Source of the DNA: an uncultured Roseobacter sp.
GTDB lineage: Bacteria; Pseudomonadota; Alphaproteobacteria; Rhodobacterales; Rhodobacteraceae
Assembly: GCF_947495025.1 (NCBI RefSeq)
Contig: NZ_CANLXG010000001.1
Coordinates: 558,001-622,000 of the forward strand
DNA: 64,000 bases
Direction of reading: 5' to 3'
In this document: piece after piece, positions 1-7,201 of the stretch
Position numbering within the stretch: position 1 is the first letter of the stretch
Layout: the number at the start of each line of letters is the position of its first letter
The notes under the pieces: generated by a model
The model's database searches: none
What the model was told of the DNA's origin: nothing
Seen by the model: only the letters and a program-made list of their open reading frames with translations
Position numbers and translations under genes: made by a program

Positions 1-429
1 ATCAAAACCCTGACCGAGGAATTCAGCACACGCACCGGAATTGCCACGGGGTTCGACACAGTTGTGTTCCGCAACCGGCTGGACCCGGAGGCCAAGATTG
101 CGCTCTACCGCATCGCGCAGGAGGCGCTCACCAATATCGAACGCCACGCGCAGGCCACCTATGTCCAGGTGGATCTGCGGGGTCACAAACGCGGCGCCAC
201 GCTGCGTATCGAAGACAACGGCCGCGGCCTTGACCCCCACGGCAGTATGCCTGCGGGTGGTGGCCTCGGGCTGCGAAACATGCAGGAACGCGTCGAACAG
301 CTCGAAGGCACGTTCCGCATCTTTTCGCCGCGCAACGGGCCGGGAACTGTCATCGAAGTCAGTGTTCCCCTGACCCACCTGCTGTCGCCCGCCTCTGATT
401 CTGCCAAAGCACCGAAAGTACCCGCATGA
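1..429 (+). CDS. Sensor histidine kinase, NarL/HPK7 type (C-terminal part only)
   Basis: The gene enters from the left edge, so only the last 142 residues are visible. They form a HATPase_c domain of the kind that follows a HisKA_3 dimerisation domain: an N-box with QEALTNIERHA, a G1 box with EDNGRGL, and a G2 region with GGLGLRNMQERV. The partner response regulator starts inside the stop codon (ATGA overlap), so the two form a co-translated two-component pair. The sensor part, and with it the signal, lies outside the window. Family assignment is firm; the stimulus cannot be told. Confidence 0.93.
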   Translation: MKTLTEEFSTRTGIATGFDTVVFRNRLDPEAKIALYRIAQEALTNIERHAQATYVQVDLRGHKRGATLRIEDNGRGLDPHGSMPAGGGLGLRNMQERVEQLEGTFRIFSPRNGPGTVIEVSVPLTHLLSPASDSAKAPKVPA

Positions 430-1076
430 CCACCCCTGCCCCGATCCGTGTCCTGATTGTCGATGATCATCCGATGGTCGCCGAAGGCATTCAGTCCATC
501 CTTGAAAGCTATGGCGATATCGAGGTGGTGGGGACCTGCAACGCTGCGCGCACGGCCATCGACACACTGGACGCGACCAACCCGGATGTGATTCTGATGG
601 ATCTCAACATGCCCGACATGGGCGGGCTGACCGCGACAGAGATTCTGCTGGAACAGCGGCCGGAAACGCGTGTGCTGGTCCTGTCGATGCACGACAGCCC
701 GGAATATATCTCATCTGCCCTCAGCCACGGAGCCATGGGCTACATTCTCAAGGATGTTCCCACCGACGAGATAAAACAGGCGATCGACGCTGTGATGGCC
801 GGTCAGCAGTACCTGTGCACCGGTGCCAGCGGGTCGCTGCAACCCAAAGAGGGCGACGCGCGCGAGGCGCTGACCGGGCGTGAACAGACCATTCTGCTGC
901 AGCTCGCCCAGGGCAAATCCAACAAGGAAGTCGCCATCGCGCTGGATATATCGGTGCGCACGGTTGAGACGCACCGCAAGAACATCAAACGCAAACTGGG
1001 CATCTCAAGCACAGCGGGTCTGACCCGCTATGCACTGGAGCACGGCGTGCTGCAGGGTACCGGTGTCAGCATCTGA
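426..1076 (+). CDS. NarL/FixJ-family response regulator
   Basis: The protein has 216 residues. A receiver domain (about 6-125) carries the acidic pair DD, the phosphoacceptor D59 in ILMDLNMPDMGG and the switch lysine in YILKD. A LuxR-type HTH (about 148-205) contains LTGREQ, GKSNKEVA and SVRTVETHRKNIKRKLGI. The start overlaps the stop of the upstream kinase by four bases (ATGA), which implies translational coupling. It should be a phosphorylation-dependent transcription factor; its targets cannot be inferred from this window. The MCP-like gene 63 bp downstream is on the same strand and might be cotranscribed. Confidence 0.95.
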   Translation: MTTPAPIRVLIVDDHPMVAEGIQSILESYGDIEVVGTCNAARTAIDTLDATNPDVILMDLNMPDMGGLTATEILLEQRPETRVLVLSMHDSPEYISSALSHGAMGYILKDVPTDEIKQAIDAVMAGQQYLCTGASGSLQPKEGDAREALTGREQTILLQLAQGKSNKEVAIALDISVRTVETHRKNIKRKLGISSTAGLTRYALEHGVLQGTGVSI

Positions 1077-1139
1077 TTTTTTTCGTTCTGACCCGCGGCA
1101 GTTCAGATCATGTTAAGGTAAAACTCTCAGAGTGGCGCC

Positions 1140-1856
1140 ATGAAAGATTTCAGCCAGATCACCGTCCCCGACGCCGCAACTCTTGACACACTTCCCTATC
1201 GCGAAGCCATTGACCGCGTTGCGACGCTGCGCGCTCAGGTGGTCAGGGTGGCCCTTGATATCTCCCAGCTGAACCGTGCCGGAAAATCCACATCGGCGCT
1301 GGTGACGGAACTGACGGCTCTGGCCGGTTCCGTTCAGCTCGCTGTATCAGTAGTCGGGGGAAACGACGTTTTCCCCGACCTGCCCGAACCGCTCAGCCAC
1401 TGGATCGCGGCACAGTGTGAACCTCTGAAAAACGAGCGCCGCGTCGTGACGGCAGCGGCGGAGGCGACCGGCAGCCTCGTCAGGCGTATCGAAAATGATG
1501 AAGAGATCAGTGACGAGGCACTTGCTCGCTACGTATCCTCTGGCAAGGGGGAGGTGTTCACTGCCGTAACGACGATCATCAATCATCTCTGGGAAGGAAT
1601 CGAGGAAGGCAGGGCAGCACAGCTGGCCGTCGCCGCGGAATCGGCCCGCAACCTCGAGGCGAGCCTCGATCGGCTGGACCGGATCGGCCGTTATGTCCGG
1701 TCCATGTCGATCAACGCTTCCGTCGAGGCCTCCCGTGCGGGAGACGCCGGTAAGGGGCTGACGATCATCGCACATGAATTCAAAACCCTTGCCGAAGAGG
1801 TGCAGCAGCTCATCATGACTGCCCGCACCGATATCCGCGATATTGGTGTTGATTAG
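1140..1856 (+). CDS. Short soluble MCP-like signalling protein
   Basis: The protein has 238 residues, with no signal peptide, membrane segment or recognised sensory domain. Residues about 160-225 resemble the chemoreceptor signalling tip, with INASVEASRAGDAGKGLTII and then HEFKTLAEEV, the counterpart of the family's INAAIEAARAGE...VRKLAE. The protein ends about 25 residues after the tip, so most of the returning helix of the normal antiparallel hairpin is missing. The N-terminal half (1-150) looks helical. It lies just downstream of a NarL-type two-component pair. It could be a degenerate receptor or an adaptor that contacts CheA/CheW-like partners. MCP relation is fairly sure; function is unknown. 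Confidence 0.75.
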   Translation: MKDFSQITVPDAATLDTLPYREAIDRVATLRAQVVRVALDISQLNRAGKSTSALVTELTALAGSVQLAVSVVGGNDVFPDLPEPLSHWIAAQCEPLKNERRVVTAAAEATGSLVRRIENDEEISDEALARYVSSGKGEVFTAVTTIINHLWEGIEEGRAAQLAVAAESARNLEASLDRLDRIGRYVRSMSINASVEASRAGDAGKGLTIIAHEFKTLAEEVQQLIMTARTDIRDIGVD

Positions 1857-1891
1857 AAAATTCCGGGAACAGAGCACTGGCATATTTTGCA

Positions 1892-1943
1892 AAATTGCGC
1901 ACGATGCCCTCAGCGCGCACGTAAATTTCAATAAATTGCGCAC
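1892..1943. repeat. Direct repeat AAATTGCGCAC x2 upstream of ilv promoter
   Basis: Two perfect 11-bp copies of AAATTGCGCAC start at 1892 and 1933, exactly 41 bp apart (close to four helical turns). They sit just upstream of the candidate ilv promoter. Same-face spacing is what one expects of two binding sites for one regulator. No regulator is assigned. Confidence 0.5.
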
Positions 1944-1972
1944 CAGAGACATATATTTTGTATCTTTGGGTG

Positions 1973-1999
1973 TTGACGCCCCCCGTACACGACCATAAT
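1973..1999 (+). promoter_or_regulatory. Candidate sigma-70 promoter of the ilv operon
   Basis: TTGACG at 1973-1978 and CATAAT at 1994-1999 are separated by 15 bp, slightly short of the ideal 17. A start near 2006 would place the leader peptide start codon about 20 nt into the transcript, as expected for an attenuated operon. This is inferred from sequence only. Confidence 0.45.
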
Positions 2000-2027
2000 G
2001 TCCCCGCAGCATTGAGGAGCACACGGC

Positions 2028-2075
2028 GTGAACGCACTAGTCGTCATCGTAGGAACCAAGCGCATGGGCCGGTAA
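2028..2075 (+). CDS. ilv leader peptide (MNALVVIVGTKRMGR)
   Basis: A 15-codon reading frame starts with GTG and has a GAGG ribosome site at 2014-2017. Codons 4-8 are Leu-Val-Val-Ile-Val, the products of the pathway controlled by the downstream acetolactate synthase. The frame ends at TAA (2073-2075), just before hairpin-forming sequence and an intrinsic terminator. This is the classic layout of a transcription-attenuation leader for branched-chain amino acid genes, where ribosome stalling at scarce Leu/Val/Ile-tRNA allows readthrough. Too short for ordinary gene callers. Confidence 0.85.
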   Translation: MNALVVIVGTKRMGR

Positions 2076-2102
2076 CGGTAGACCATAGTCTGACCCATGC
2101 GC
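2060..2102 (+). promoter_or_regulatory. Alternative (antiterminator-like) hairpin of the ilv leader
   Basis: GCGCATGGG (2060-2068) pairs perfectly with CCCATGCGC (2094-2102). A small nested hairpin, AGAC-CATA-GTCT (2080-2091), lies inside. The 5' arm is the end of the leader peptide gene, so a ribosome that reaches the stop codon would mask it, while one stalled at the Leu/Val/Ile codons would leave it free. The 3' arm shares its last two bases with the terminator stem, so the two structures compete only partly. The regulatory role is inferred. Confidence 0.65.
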
Positions 2103-2127
2103 CCCCGCCAAAACCGGGGGCTTTTTT
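2101..2127 (+). terminator. ilv attenuator terminator
   Basis: GCCCCCG (2101-2107) and CGGGGGC (2115-2121) form a seven-pair GC stem around a 7-nt loop, followed directly by six T (2122-2127). It lies between the leader peptide and ilvI, the position of an attenuator. Confidence 0.88.
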
Positions 2128-2178
2128 ATGCGCAACAGTCACAGGGTCCCTGCCGGGGCCGATACGGAGTTGAGAGAT

Positions 2179-3930
2179 ATGACGCGGCAGATGTCCGGAG
2201 CGAAAATGATTGTCCAGGCCCTTATTGATCAGGGCGTGGATACCGTCTTTGGCTACCCCGGAGGCGCCGTGCTACCGATTTACGACGAAATCTTTCAGCA
2301 AAATGCGATCCGGCATGTTCTTGTGCGGCACGAACAGGGCGCAGTTCACGCAGCCGAAGGCTATGCCCGCTCCACAGGCAGGCCGGGTGTCGTGCTTGTT
2401 ACGTCCGGCCCCGGCGCCACCAATGCGGTGACCGGTCTGACTGATGCGCTGATGGATTCTATTCCTATTATCGTTCTGACAGGCCAGGTGCCGACATTCA
2501 TGATCGGCTCGGACGCTTTCCAGGAGGCCGATACGGTCGGGATCACCCGCCCGTGCACCAAACACAACTGGCTGGTCAAGGAAACCGATGCCCTGTCCGG
2601 CGTAATCCACGAGGCCTTCCACGTTTGCACAAGCGGTCGCCCCGGCCCCGTGCTGGTGGACATTCCCAAAGACGTTCAGTTCGCAACAGGCACCTACCAG
2701 GCGCCGAAACCATCGGTGTCGCACTATCAGCCCCGTCTCAAGGGTGACATGGAAGAGATCACCGAACTGGTGGCCGCAATCGAAAAGGCGAAAAAGCCGA
2801 TTTTCTATACCGGTGGCGGTGTGATCAATTCTGGACCGGCGGCCAGTCAGCTTCTGCGCGAACTGGTAAAGGCAACCGGGTTTCCGATCACGTCCACACT
2901 GATGGGCCTTGGCGCCTATCCCGCCTCCGGCGACAAATGGGTCGGGATGCTTGGCATGCACGGGCTTTATGAGGCCAATATGGCCATGCATGACTGTGAT
3001 CTGCTGATCAACATCGGTGCGCGGTTTGACGACCGGATCACGGGACGCCTCGACGCATTCAGCCCCAGGTCGGTCAAAGCGCACATCGACATTGACCCCT
3101 CCTCGATCAACAAGGTCATCAAGACGGACATCCCGATTGTGGGCGACGTGGGCCACGTGCTGGAAGACATCCTGAAAGTCTGGAAGGCGCGCGGCCGCAA
3201 GACCAATGCCGAAGCTGTCGGCAAATGGTGGGGGCAGATAAAAGAATGGCAGAAAGTGAACTGTCTTAAGTTCACCCAGGCCGGTAAGGTCATCAAACCG
3301 CAGCATGCACTCGCGCGCCTTGAAGCGCTGACCAGGGATCACGACCGCTATATCTGCACCGAAGTCGGCCAGCACCAGATGTGGGCCGCGCAGTATCTCG
3401 GGTTCGAGGATCCCAATCGCTGGATGACGTCCGGGGGCCTCGGCACGATGGGATACGGCTTCCCGGCATCTATCGGCGTACAGATGGCGCATCCCGATGC
3501 GCTGGTAATCAATGTGGCCGGCGAGGCCTCCTGGCTGATGAACATGCAGGAGATGGGCACCGCCGTACAGTACCGCCTGCCAGTGAAACAGTTCATCCTG
3601 AACAACGAGCGTCTCGGGATGGTTCGTCAGTGGCAGGAACTGCTGCACGGCGAACGGTATTCGCACAGCTGGTCAGACGCCCTGCCCGACTTTGTGAAAC
3701 TGGCCGAAGCCTTTGGCGCCAAGGGTATCATCTGCTCTGACCCGGCCGACCTTGATGATGCGATCATGGAAATGATCAACCATGACGGACCGGTGATCTT
3801 TGACTGCCTCGTCGAGAAACACGAAAACTGCTTCCCGATGATCCCGTCGGGCAAGGCGCACAACGAAATGCTGCTGGGTGAAGCCGAAACACAGGGTGTC
3901 ATCAAAGCCGATGGCGCCGTGATGGTCTGA
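2179..3930 (+). CDS. ilvI: Acetolactate synthase large subunit
   Basis: This is the catalytic subunit (583 residues) of the ThDP enzyme that joins two pyruvates, or pyruvate and 2-oxobutyrate, in the first shared step of Val/Leu/Ile synthesis. It has the N-terminal ThDP-binding domain with the catalytic Glu of VRHEQGAVHAAEGYAR (E52), a central FAD-type domain and the C-terminal ThDP domain. The metal-binding GDG-type motif reads AGEASW (E449 in place of Asp), followed by NNERLGMVRQWQ. I chose ATG 2179, with GGAG at 2166-2169; the longer frame from 2128 would start on the attenuator T-run. It is cotranscribed with ilvN and controlled by the leader upstream. Confidence 0.97.
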   Translation: MTRQMSGAKMIVQALIDQGVDTVFGYPGGAVLPIYDEIFQQNAIRHVLVRHEQGAVHAAEGYARSTGRPGVVLVTSGPGATNAVTGLTDALMDSIPIIVLTGQVPTFMIGSDAFQEADTVGITRPCTKHNWLVKETDALSGVIHEAFHVCTSGRPGPVLVDIPKDVQFATGTYQAPKPSVSHYQPRLKGDMEEITELVAAIEKAKKPIFYTGGGVINSGPAASQLLRELVKATGFPITSTLMGLGAYPASGDKWVGMLGMHGLYEANMAMHDCDLLINIGARFDDRITGRLDAFSPRSVKAHIDIDPSSINKVIKTDIPIVGDVGHVLEDILKVWKARGRKTNAEAVGKWWGQIKEWQKVNCLKFTQAGKVIKPQHALARLEALTRDHDRYICTEVGQHQMWAAQYLGFEDPNRWMTSGGLGTMGYGFPASIGVQMAHPDALVINVAGEASWLMNMQEMGTAVQYRLPVKQFILNNERLGMVRQWQELLHGERYSHSWSDALPDFVKLAEAFGAKGIICSDPADLDDAIMEMINHDGPVIFDCLVEKHENCFPMIPSGKAHNEMLLGEAETQGVIKADGAVMV

Positions 3931-3948
3931 CTTTACGACACGAACTCT

Positions 3949-3973
3949 GCGCGCCCGCTGTCCCCGGGCGCGC
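3949..3973 (+). other. Intercistronic hairpin ilvI-ilvN
   Basis: GCGCGCCCG (3949-3957) and CGGGCGCGC (3965-3973) form a perfect nine-pair stem with a 7-nt loop. No T-run follows, so it is unlikely to terminate. It may protect the ilvI transcript end or tune the ratio of large to small subunit. Confidence 0.6.
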
Positions 3974-3996
3974 CGGCAATCTGAAAGGCCACGAAC

Positions 3997-4557
3997 ATGT
4001 CCGCACTGAAAATCAAAAAAGGCGCCACCAGCCATTCCGCGTATAACCTGCGTCCGACGTTTTCGGATGTAATCGAGCGGCACACGCTCGCAGTGCTGGT
4101 CGAAAACGAGCCGGGTGTGCTGGCCCGGGTCATCGGTCTGTTTTCCGGTCGCGGTTACAACATCGACAGCCTCACCGTCGCCGAGGTGGACCATACCGGC
4201 CATCTGTCGCGGATTACCATCGTGACCTCCGGCACGCCGCAGGTGATCGAACAGATCAAGGCTCAGCTGGGGCGGATTGTCAGTGTGCACGACGTGCATG
4301 ACCTGACCGTTGAAGGTGCCAGCGTCGAGCGCGAACTTGCGATGTTCAAAGTGGTGGGCACCGGTGACAAACGTGTCGAGGCGCTGCGTCTGGCGGATAT
4401 CTTCCGCGCGAATGTTGTCGACAGCACGCTGGAAAGCTTTGTGTTCGAGATTACCGGCGCGCCGGACAAGATCGATGCCTTTGCGGATCTGATGCGGCCC
4501 CTCGGCCTCGCCGAAGTTGCCCGTACAGGCGTCGCCGCTCTGTCACGCGGCGAGTAA
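3997..4557 (+). CDS. ilvN: Acetolactate synthase small (regulatory) subunit
   Basis: The 186-residue regulatory partner of the large subunit; binding of valine to its ACT domain gives feedback inhibition in this family. The ACT domain (about 28-100) is seen in HTLAVLVENEPGVLARVIGLFSGRGYNIDSL. A C-terminal ALS_ss_C domain follows, with the ERELAMFKV and VFEITGAPDKIDAF regions. It lies 66 bp after ilvI on the same strand, across a GC-rich hairpin, and shares the attenuator. It could equally be named ilvH. The 25-residue N-terminal extension before the ACT domain is ordinary for alphaproteobacteria. Confidence 0.97.
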   Translation: MSALKIKKGATSHSAYNLRPTFSDVIERHTLAVLVENEPGVLARVIGLFSGRGYNIDSLTVAEVDHTGHLSRITIVTSGTPQVIEQIKAQLGRIVSVHDVHDLTVEGASVERELAMFKVVGTGDKRVEALRLADIFRANVVDSTLESFVFEITGAPDKIDAFADLMRPLGLAEVARTGVAALSRGE

Positions 4558-4576
4558 ATCCACAGGAAAACCGGTC

Positions 4577-4915
4577 TCAGCCGGCGCGACAGTTCGCTGC
4601 CAGCGGGCTTTCCTCTTCCCGTCTGGAAAACGGAAGAACCCGTGCAGAACTGCGGGGGCGCGGATCGTGTCCTGTGCGGCGCAGCGCATCCGGAAGGGAC
4701 GCCCCCGCGTTTTCCACCACGAGTCGCGGGTTGTGCGCGCGCCGCAGGGACGACTGCACCTCCATGTCGAACTGCACGAGATCTCCGGCGTCAAAAAACG
4801 GTTCGGCACCAAGCACCTGATCCGTTGAGTTCAGAAATGCCAGGTCGCCCTGATCCTCACACCAGATCACGGCTTTCCCGTCAGATGCATCGCTCCAAAG
4901 CACAACCCCAAGCAT
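4577..4915 (-). CDS. Small conserved-type hypothetical protein
   Basis: An unrecognised frame of 112 residues, converging on ilvN with a 19-bp gap. The N-terminal 80 residues look like a compact beta-rich domain, with LGVVLWSDASDGKAVIWCEDQGDLAF and then DAGDLVQFDMEVQ and NPRLVVENAG. That pattern is reminiscent of small OB-fold or cold-shock-like proteins, though no RNA-binding motif is clear. The last 25 residues are basic and low in complexity. The plus-strand frame over the same bases has poor composition, so I prefer the minus strand. Function unknown. Confidence 0.6.
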   Translation of the reverse strand: MLGVVLWSDASDGKAVIWCEDQGDLAFLNSTDQVLGAEPFFDAGDLVQFDMEVQSSLRRAHNPRLVVENAGASLPDALRRTGHDPRPRSSARVLPFSRREEESPLAANCRAG

Positions 4916-5050
4916 AGCAAAACGCCTATTCTGTTTTTTTCTCCAACTTATGGTAGCAACAAGTTAACGTCAGCGCCCACGATAAAAATACCACCGTACG
5001 CTTGGAATTTGTGTCGCGCTGGATTACGGTTGACACAGTTACAAACGACA

Positions 5051-5079
5051 GTTGACGCTAAGTAGCGACAACACATTAA
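5051..5079 (+). promoter_or_regulatory. Candidate promoter with overlapping dyad, upstream of the XRE gene
   Basis: GTTGACGCT (5051-5059) and AGCGACAAC (5064-5072) form a 9-bp inverted repeat with one mismatch and a 4-bp spacer. The dyad covers a possible -35 (TTGACG, 5052-5057) and lies before a possible -10 (CATTAA, 5074-5079) with 16-bp spacing. An operator on top of the promoter would suit autorepression by the downstream regulator. The assignment is an inference. Confidence 0.45.
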
Positions 5080-5100
5080 CTGGTTCAGAATTTCCGCGCG

Positions 5101-5123
5101 CCTGTTTCGCATTGTGAAACAGG
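5101..5123 (+). promoter_or_regulatory. Perfect dyad CCTGTTTC-N7-GAAACAGG before the XRE gene
   Basis: CCTGTTTC (5101-5108) and GAAACAGG (5116-5123) are perfect inverted repeats with a 7-bp spacer. They lie between the candidate promoter and the ribosome site (AAGGA, 5131-5135) of the XRE regulator. It may be an operator or a hairpin in the 5' leader. An alternative GTG start at 5114 falls inside it and is therefore less likely. Confidence 0.55.
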
Positions 5124-5140
5124 CCTTTCAAAGGACGCAA

Positions 5141-5938
5141 ATGTCTGGGACGAACCGCACCCCTGCTCAGCTGCGCAATATGTTCGGCGCAAATCTGCGC
5201 TTTCTGGCAGCAGATTACCCCTCGATTTCAGCACTTTCCCGGGAGCTGGGGATCAACAGAACGCAGTTCAACCGCTATCTAAGCGGCGAGAGTTTCCCCC
5301 GGCCTGATGTGCTGTCGCGTATCTGTGACTTCTTCGGTGTGGACGCACGTGTGCTGCTGGAGCCGGTGGAGGAAATATCTTCGGAATCCGCTGCGGCTTC
5401 CGGATACTGGCTGCGCGAATTCATGGGCGAAACTGTGCGGCACGTGCCTGAAGAGGCCCTGCCCGGCGGTTTCTATCATTTCACCCGGCGCAGTTTTGTG
5501 CGCGATGGCGAGTTTGTCAGAGGCCTTGCTTTTGTTCAGCGGGTTGGCAGCGACACCTATCTTCGCGGCTACGAGCCAAAGATGGCGCTGGCGATGCAGG
5601 GCATCCCCGCCAGTCCGTCGGCACGCGAGTTCCGCGGCTTTGTCCTGCGCATCGAGGACGGCCTGGGGTCTATTGTAACACGGCGTCACGGCATGACCGG
5701 ATCGTTCAACTATCTGACGCGCGTAACCTCGTTTCAGAACAACTTCTGGGTCGGCTACGTCGCACGCACCGTACGCGAGACGTCGTCAGGTACGCGGATG
5801 ACCCGGCTGGTTTACGAGCACATTGGCAATGACTGGCCGCAGGTAATGCAGGTGGCACGATCTGCCGGCTTTTGCAGCTTTGAAGAGCTTCTGCCTTTCC
5901 ATCAGCGTCTTTTGCAGCCAGAGGATCCCTTCCGCTGA
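5141..5938 (+). CDS. XRE-family transcriptional regulator with C-terminal sensor-like domain
   Basis: The 265-residue protein has a lambda-repressor-type HTH at about 15-72: NLRFLAADYPSISALSRELG, then INRTQFNRYLSGESFPRPDVLSRICDFFGV. The 190-residue C-terminal domain is unrecognised; it is rich in aromatic residues and arginine and could bind a ligand. ATG 5141 has AAGGA 5 nt upstream. Two inverted repeats lie immediately before it, which suggests autoregulation. The Rieske oxygenase gene follows after 102 bp on the same strand, so this regulator may control it. The ligand is unknown. Confidence 0.88.
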   Translation: MSGTNRTPAQLRNMFGANLRFLAADYPSISALSRELGINRTQFNRYLSGESFPRPDVLSRICDFFGVDARVLLEPVEEISSESAAASGYWLREFMGETVRHVPEEALPGGFYHFTRRSFVRDGEFVRGLAFVQRVGSDTYLRGYEPKMALAMQGIPASPSAREFRGFVLRIEDGLGSIVTRRHGMTGSFNYLTRVTSFQNNFWVGYVARTVRETSSGTRMTRLVYEHIGNDWPQVMQVARSAGFCSFEELLPFHQRLLQPEDPFR

Positions 5939-6040
5939 GCGACTGTTCTGATGTCGCCACGGGAAAAGTCCCGTCGTTTTGACGGTCGCAATCCATCAGC
6001 TTTGGCGTAACGTTCTGGCATCACGCTGAGGATCACTGCC

Positions 6041-7201
6041 ATGGATCGACCTGTCACCGACCTGTCCACCGTTCGTCTTCCCATCACCGAGGCCAATGGT
6101 CTGCCCAATGCGCACTATACGGATCCCGCTGTTTTTGATGAGGAAAAACAGGCGCTTCTGTTCGATGGCTGGTCGGGTCTCGCGGTCGCAGCCCAGGTCC
6201 CGGAAGCAGGCGATGCTGTTCCGATCACCTTTCTGGGTATGCCCTTGCTTCTGGTGCGGGATCGTCAGGATAAAATCCGCGTTTTCCAGAATATCTGCCG
6301 GCATCGCGGTATGATCCTGATTGAGGAGCCGCGCCGCATCGAAGGTGCAATCCGCTGCCCCTATCACAGCTGGTGCTATGCCACCGACGGGCGTCTTGTG
6401 AGCACGCCTCACGTCGGTGGTCCCGGACAGAACACCCACGAAGGCATTGACCGCGCGCTGCTGGGGCTGATTGAAGTCCGCAGTCATATCTGGATGGATG
6501 TCGTCTGGATCAACGTTTCGGGCACGGCGCCCGCGTTTGAGGAAGTCAACGCAGACCTGCTGGCGCGGTGGCACGAGTTCAGCGTGCCCCTCTACCACGG
6601 TGGCGCAGAGAGCCGGTTTACCCTTGAGGTGAACTGCAACTGGAAGCTGGCTGTTGAGAATTACTGTGAAAGCTACCACCTGCCCTGGGTTCATCCCGGG
6701 CTGAACAGTTATTCGCGCCTCGAAGACCACTACCATATCGAAGAGCCCGGGCGTTTTTCCGGTCAGGGAACACTGGTGTATCGTCAGCTGAGAGGTGACA
6801 ATGGAGAGACTTTCCCGGACTTTGAGGGTCTGAGCGCCAGATGGGATACCGCCGCAGAATACATCACTGCTTTCCCGAACGTGCTGCTGGGCGTGCACCG
6901 GGACCATACATTTGCGATAATCCTGCAGCCCGAAGGTCCGGAACGGACGCTGGAACACGTACATCTTTATTATGCACAGCCGGATACGGACGCGGCGCTG
7001 CGCGACAGCAATGCAGCACAGTGGAAAACTGTCTTTGCCGAGGACGTTTTTGTGGTCGAGGGCATGCAGCGGGGCCGCCATGCTGTATCCTTCGACGGCG
7101 GCCGTTTTTCACCCGTCATGGATAACCCCACGCATCTGTTTCACGACTGGGTGGCCGGCAGGCTCGAAACTGCCCGCGGCGCGGCGCGGGCAGCGGAATG
7201 A
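6041..7201 (+). CDS. Rieske [2Fe-2S] oxygenase, alpha subunit (quaternary-amine-oxygenase-like)
   Basis: This 386-residue protein has a Rieske domain with CRHRG (C86, H88) and CPYHSW (C106, H109), then a catalytic mononuclear iron domain. The iron ligands are H213 and H218 of NWKLAVENYCESYHLPWVHP, with D335 as the likely third. The bridging acid that carries electrons between subunits is Glu (E210), where aromatic ring dioxygenases have Asp. A bridging Glu is known in the carnitine monooxygenase CntA, so a quaternary amine or similar substrate is more likely than an arene. No reductase lies nearby. It overlaps a 78-residue gene by four bases and follows an XRE regulator. Confidence 0.92.
   Translation: MDRPVTDLSTVRLPITEANGLPNAHYTDPAVFDEEKQALLFDGWSGLAVAAQVPEAGDAVPITFLGMPLLLVRDRQDKIRVFQNICRHRGMILIEEPRRIEGAIRCPYHSWCYATDGRLVSTPHVGGPGQNTHEGIDRALLGLIEVRSHIWMDVVWINVSGTAPAFEEVNADLLARWHEFSVPLYHGGAESRFTLEVNCNWKLAVENYCESYHLPWVHPGLNSYSRLEDHYHIEEPGRFSGQGTLVYRQLRGDNGETFPDFEGLSARWDTAAEYITAFPNVLLGVHRDHTFAIILQPEGPERTLEHVHLYYAQPDTDAALRDSNAAQWKTVFAEDVFVVEGMQRGRHAVSFDGGRFSPVMDNPTHLFHDWVAGRLETARGAARAAE

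Noticed and set aside
2128..2178. N-terminal extension of ilvI
   Set aside because: The ATG at 2128 touches the attenuator T-run and lacks a ribosome site; ATG 2179 has GGAG and gives the family N-terminus.
4642..4917. Plus-strand frame after ilvN
   Set aside because: Poor composition with many Arg, Pro and His; the minus-strand frame has a plausible folded domain.
5114..5140. GTG start for the XRE regulator
   Set aside because: It lies within the perfect dyad and has no ribosome site; ATG 5141 has AAGGA 5 nt before it.
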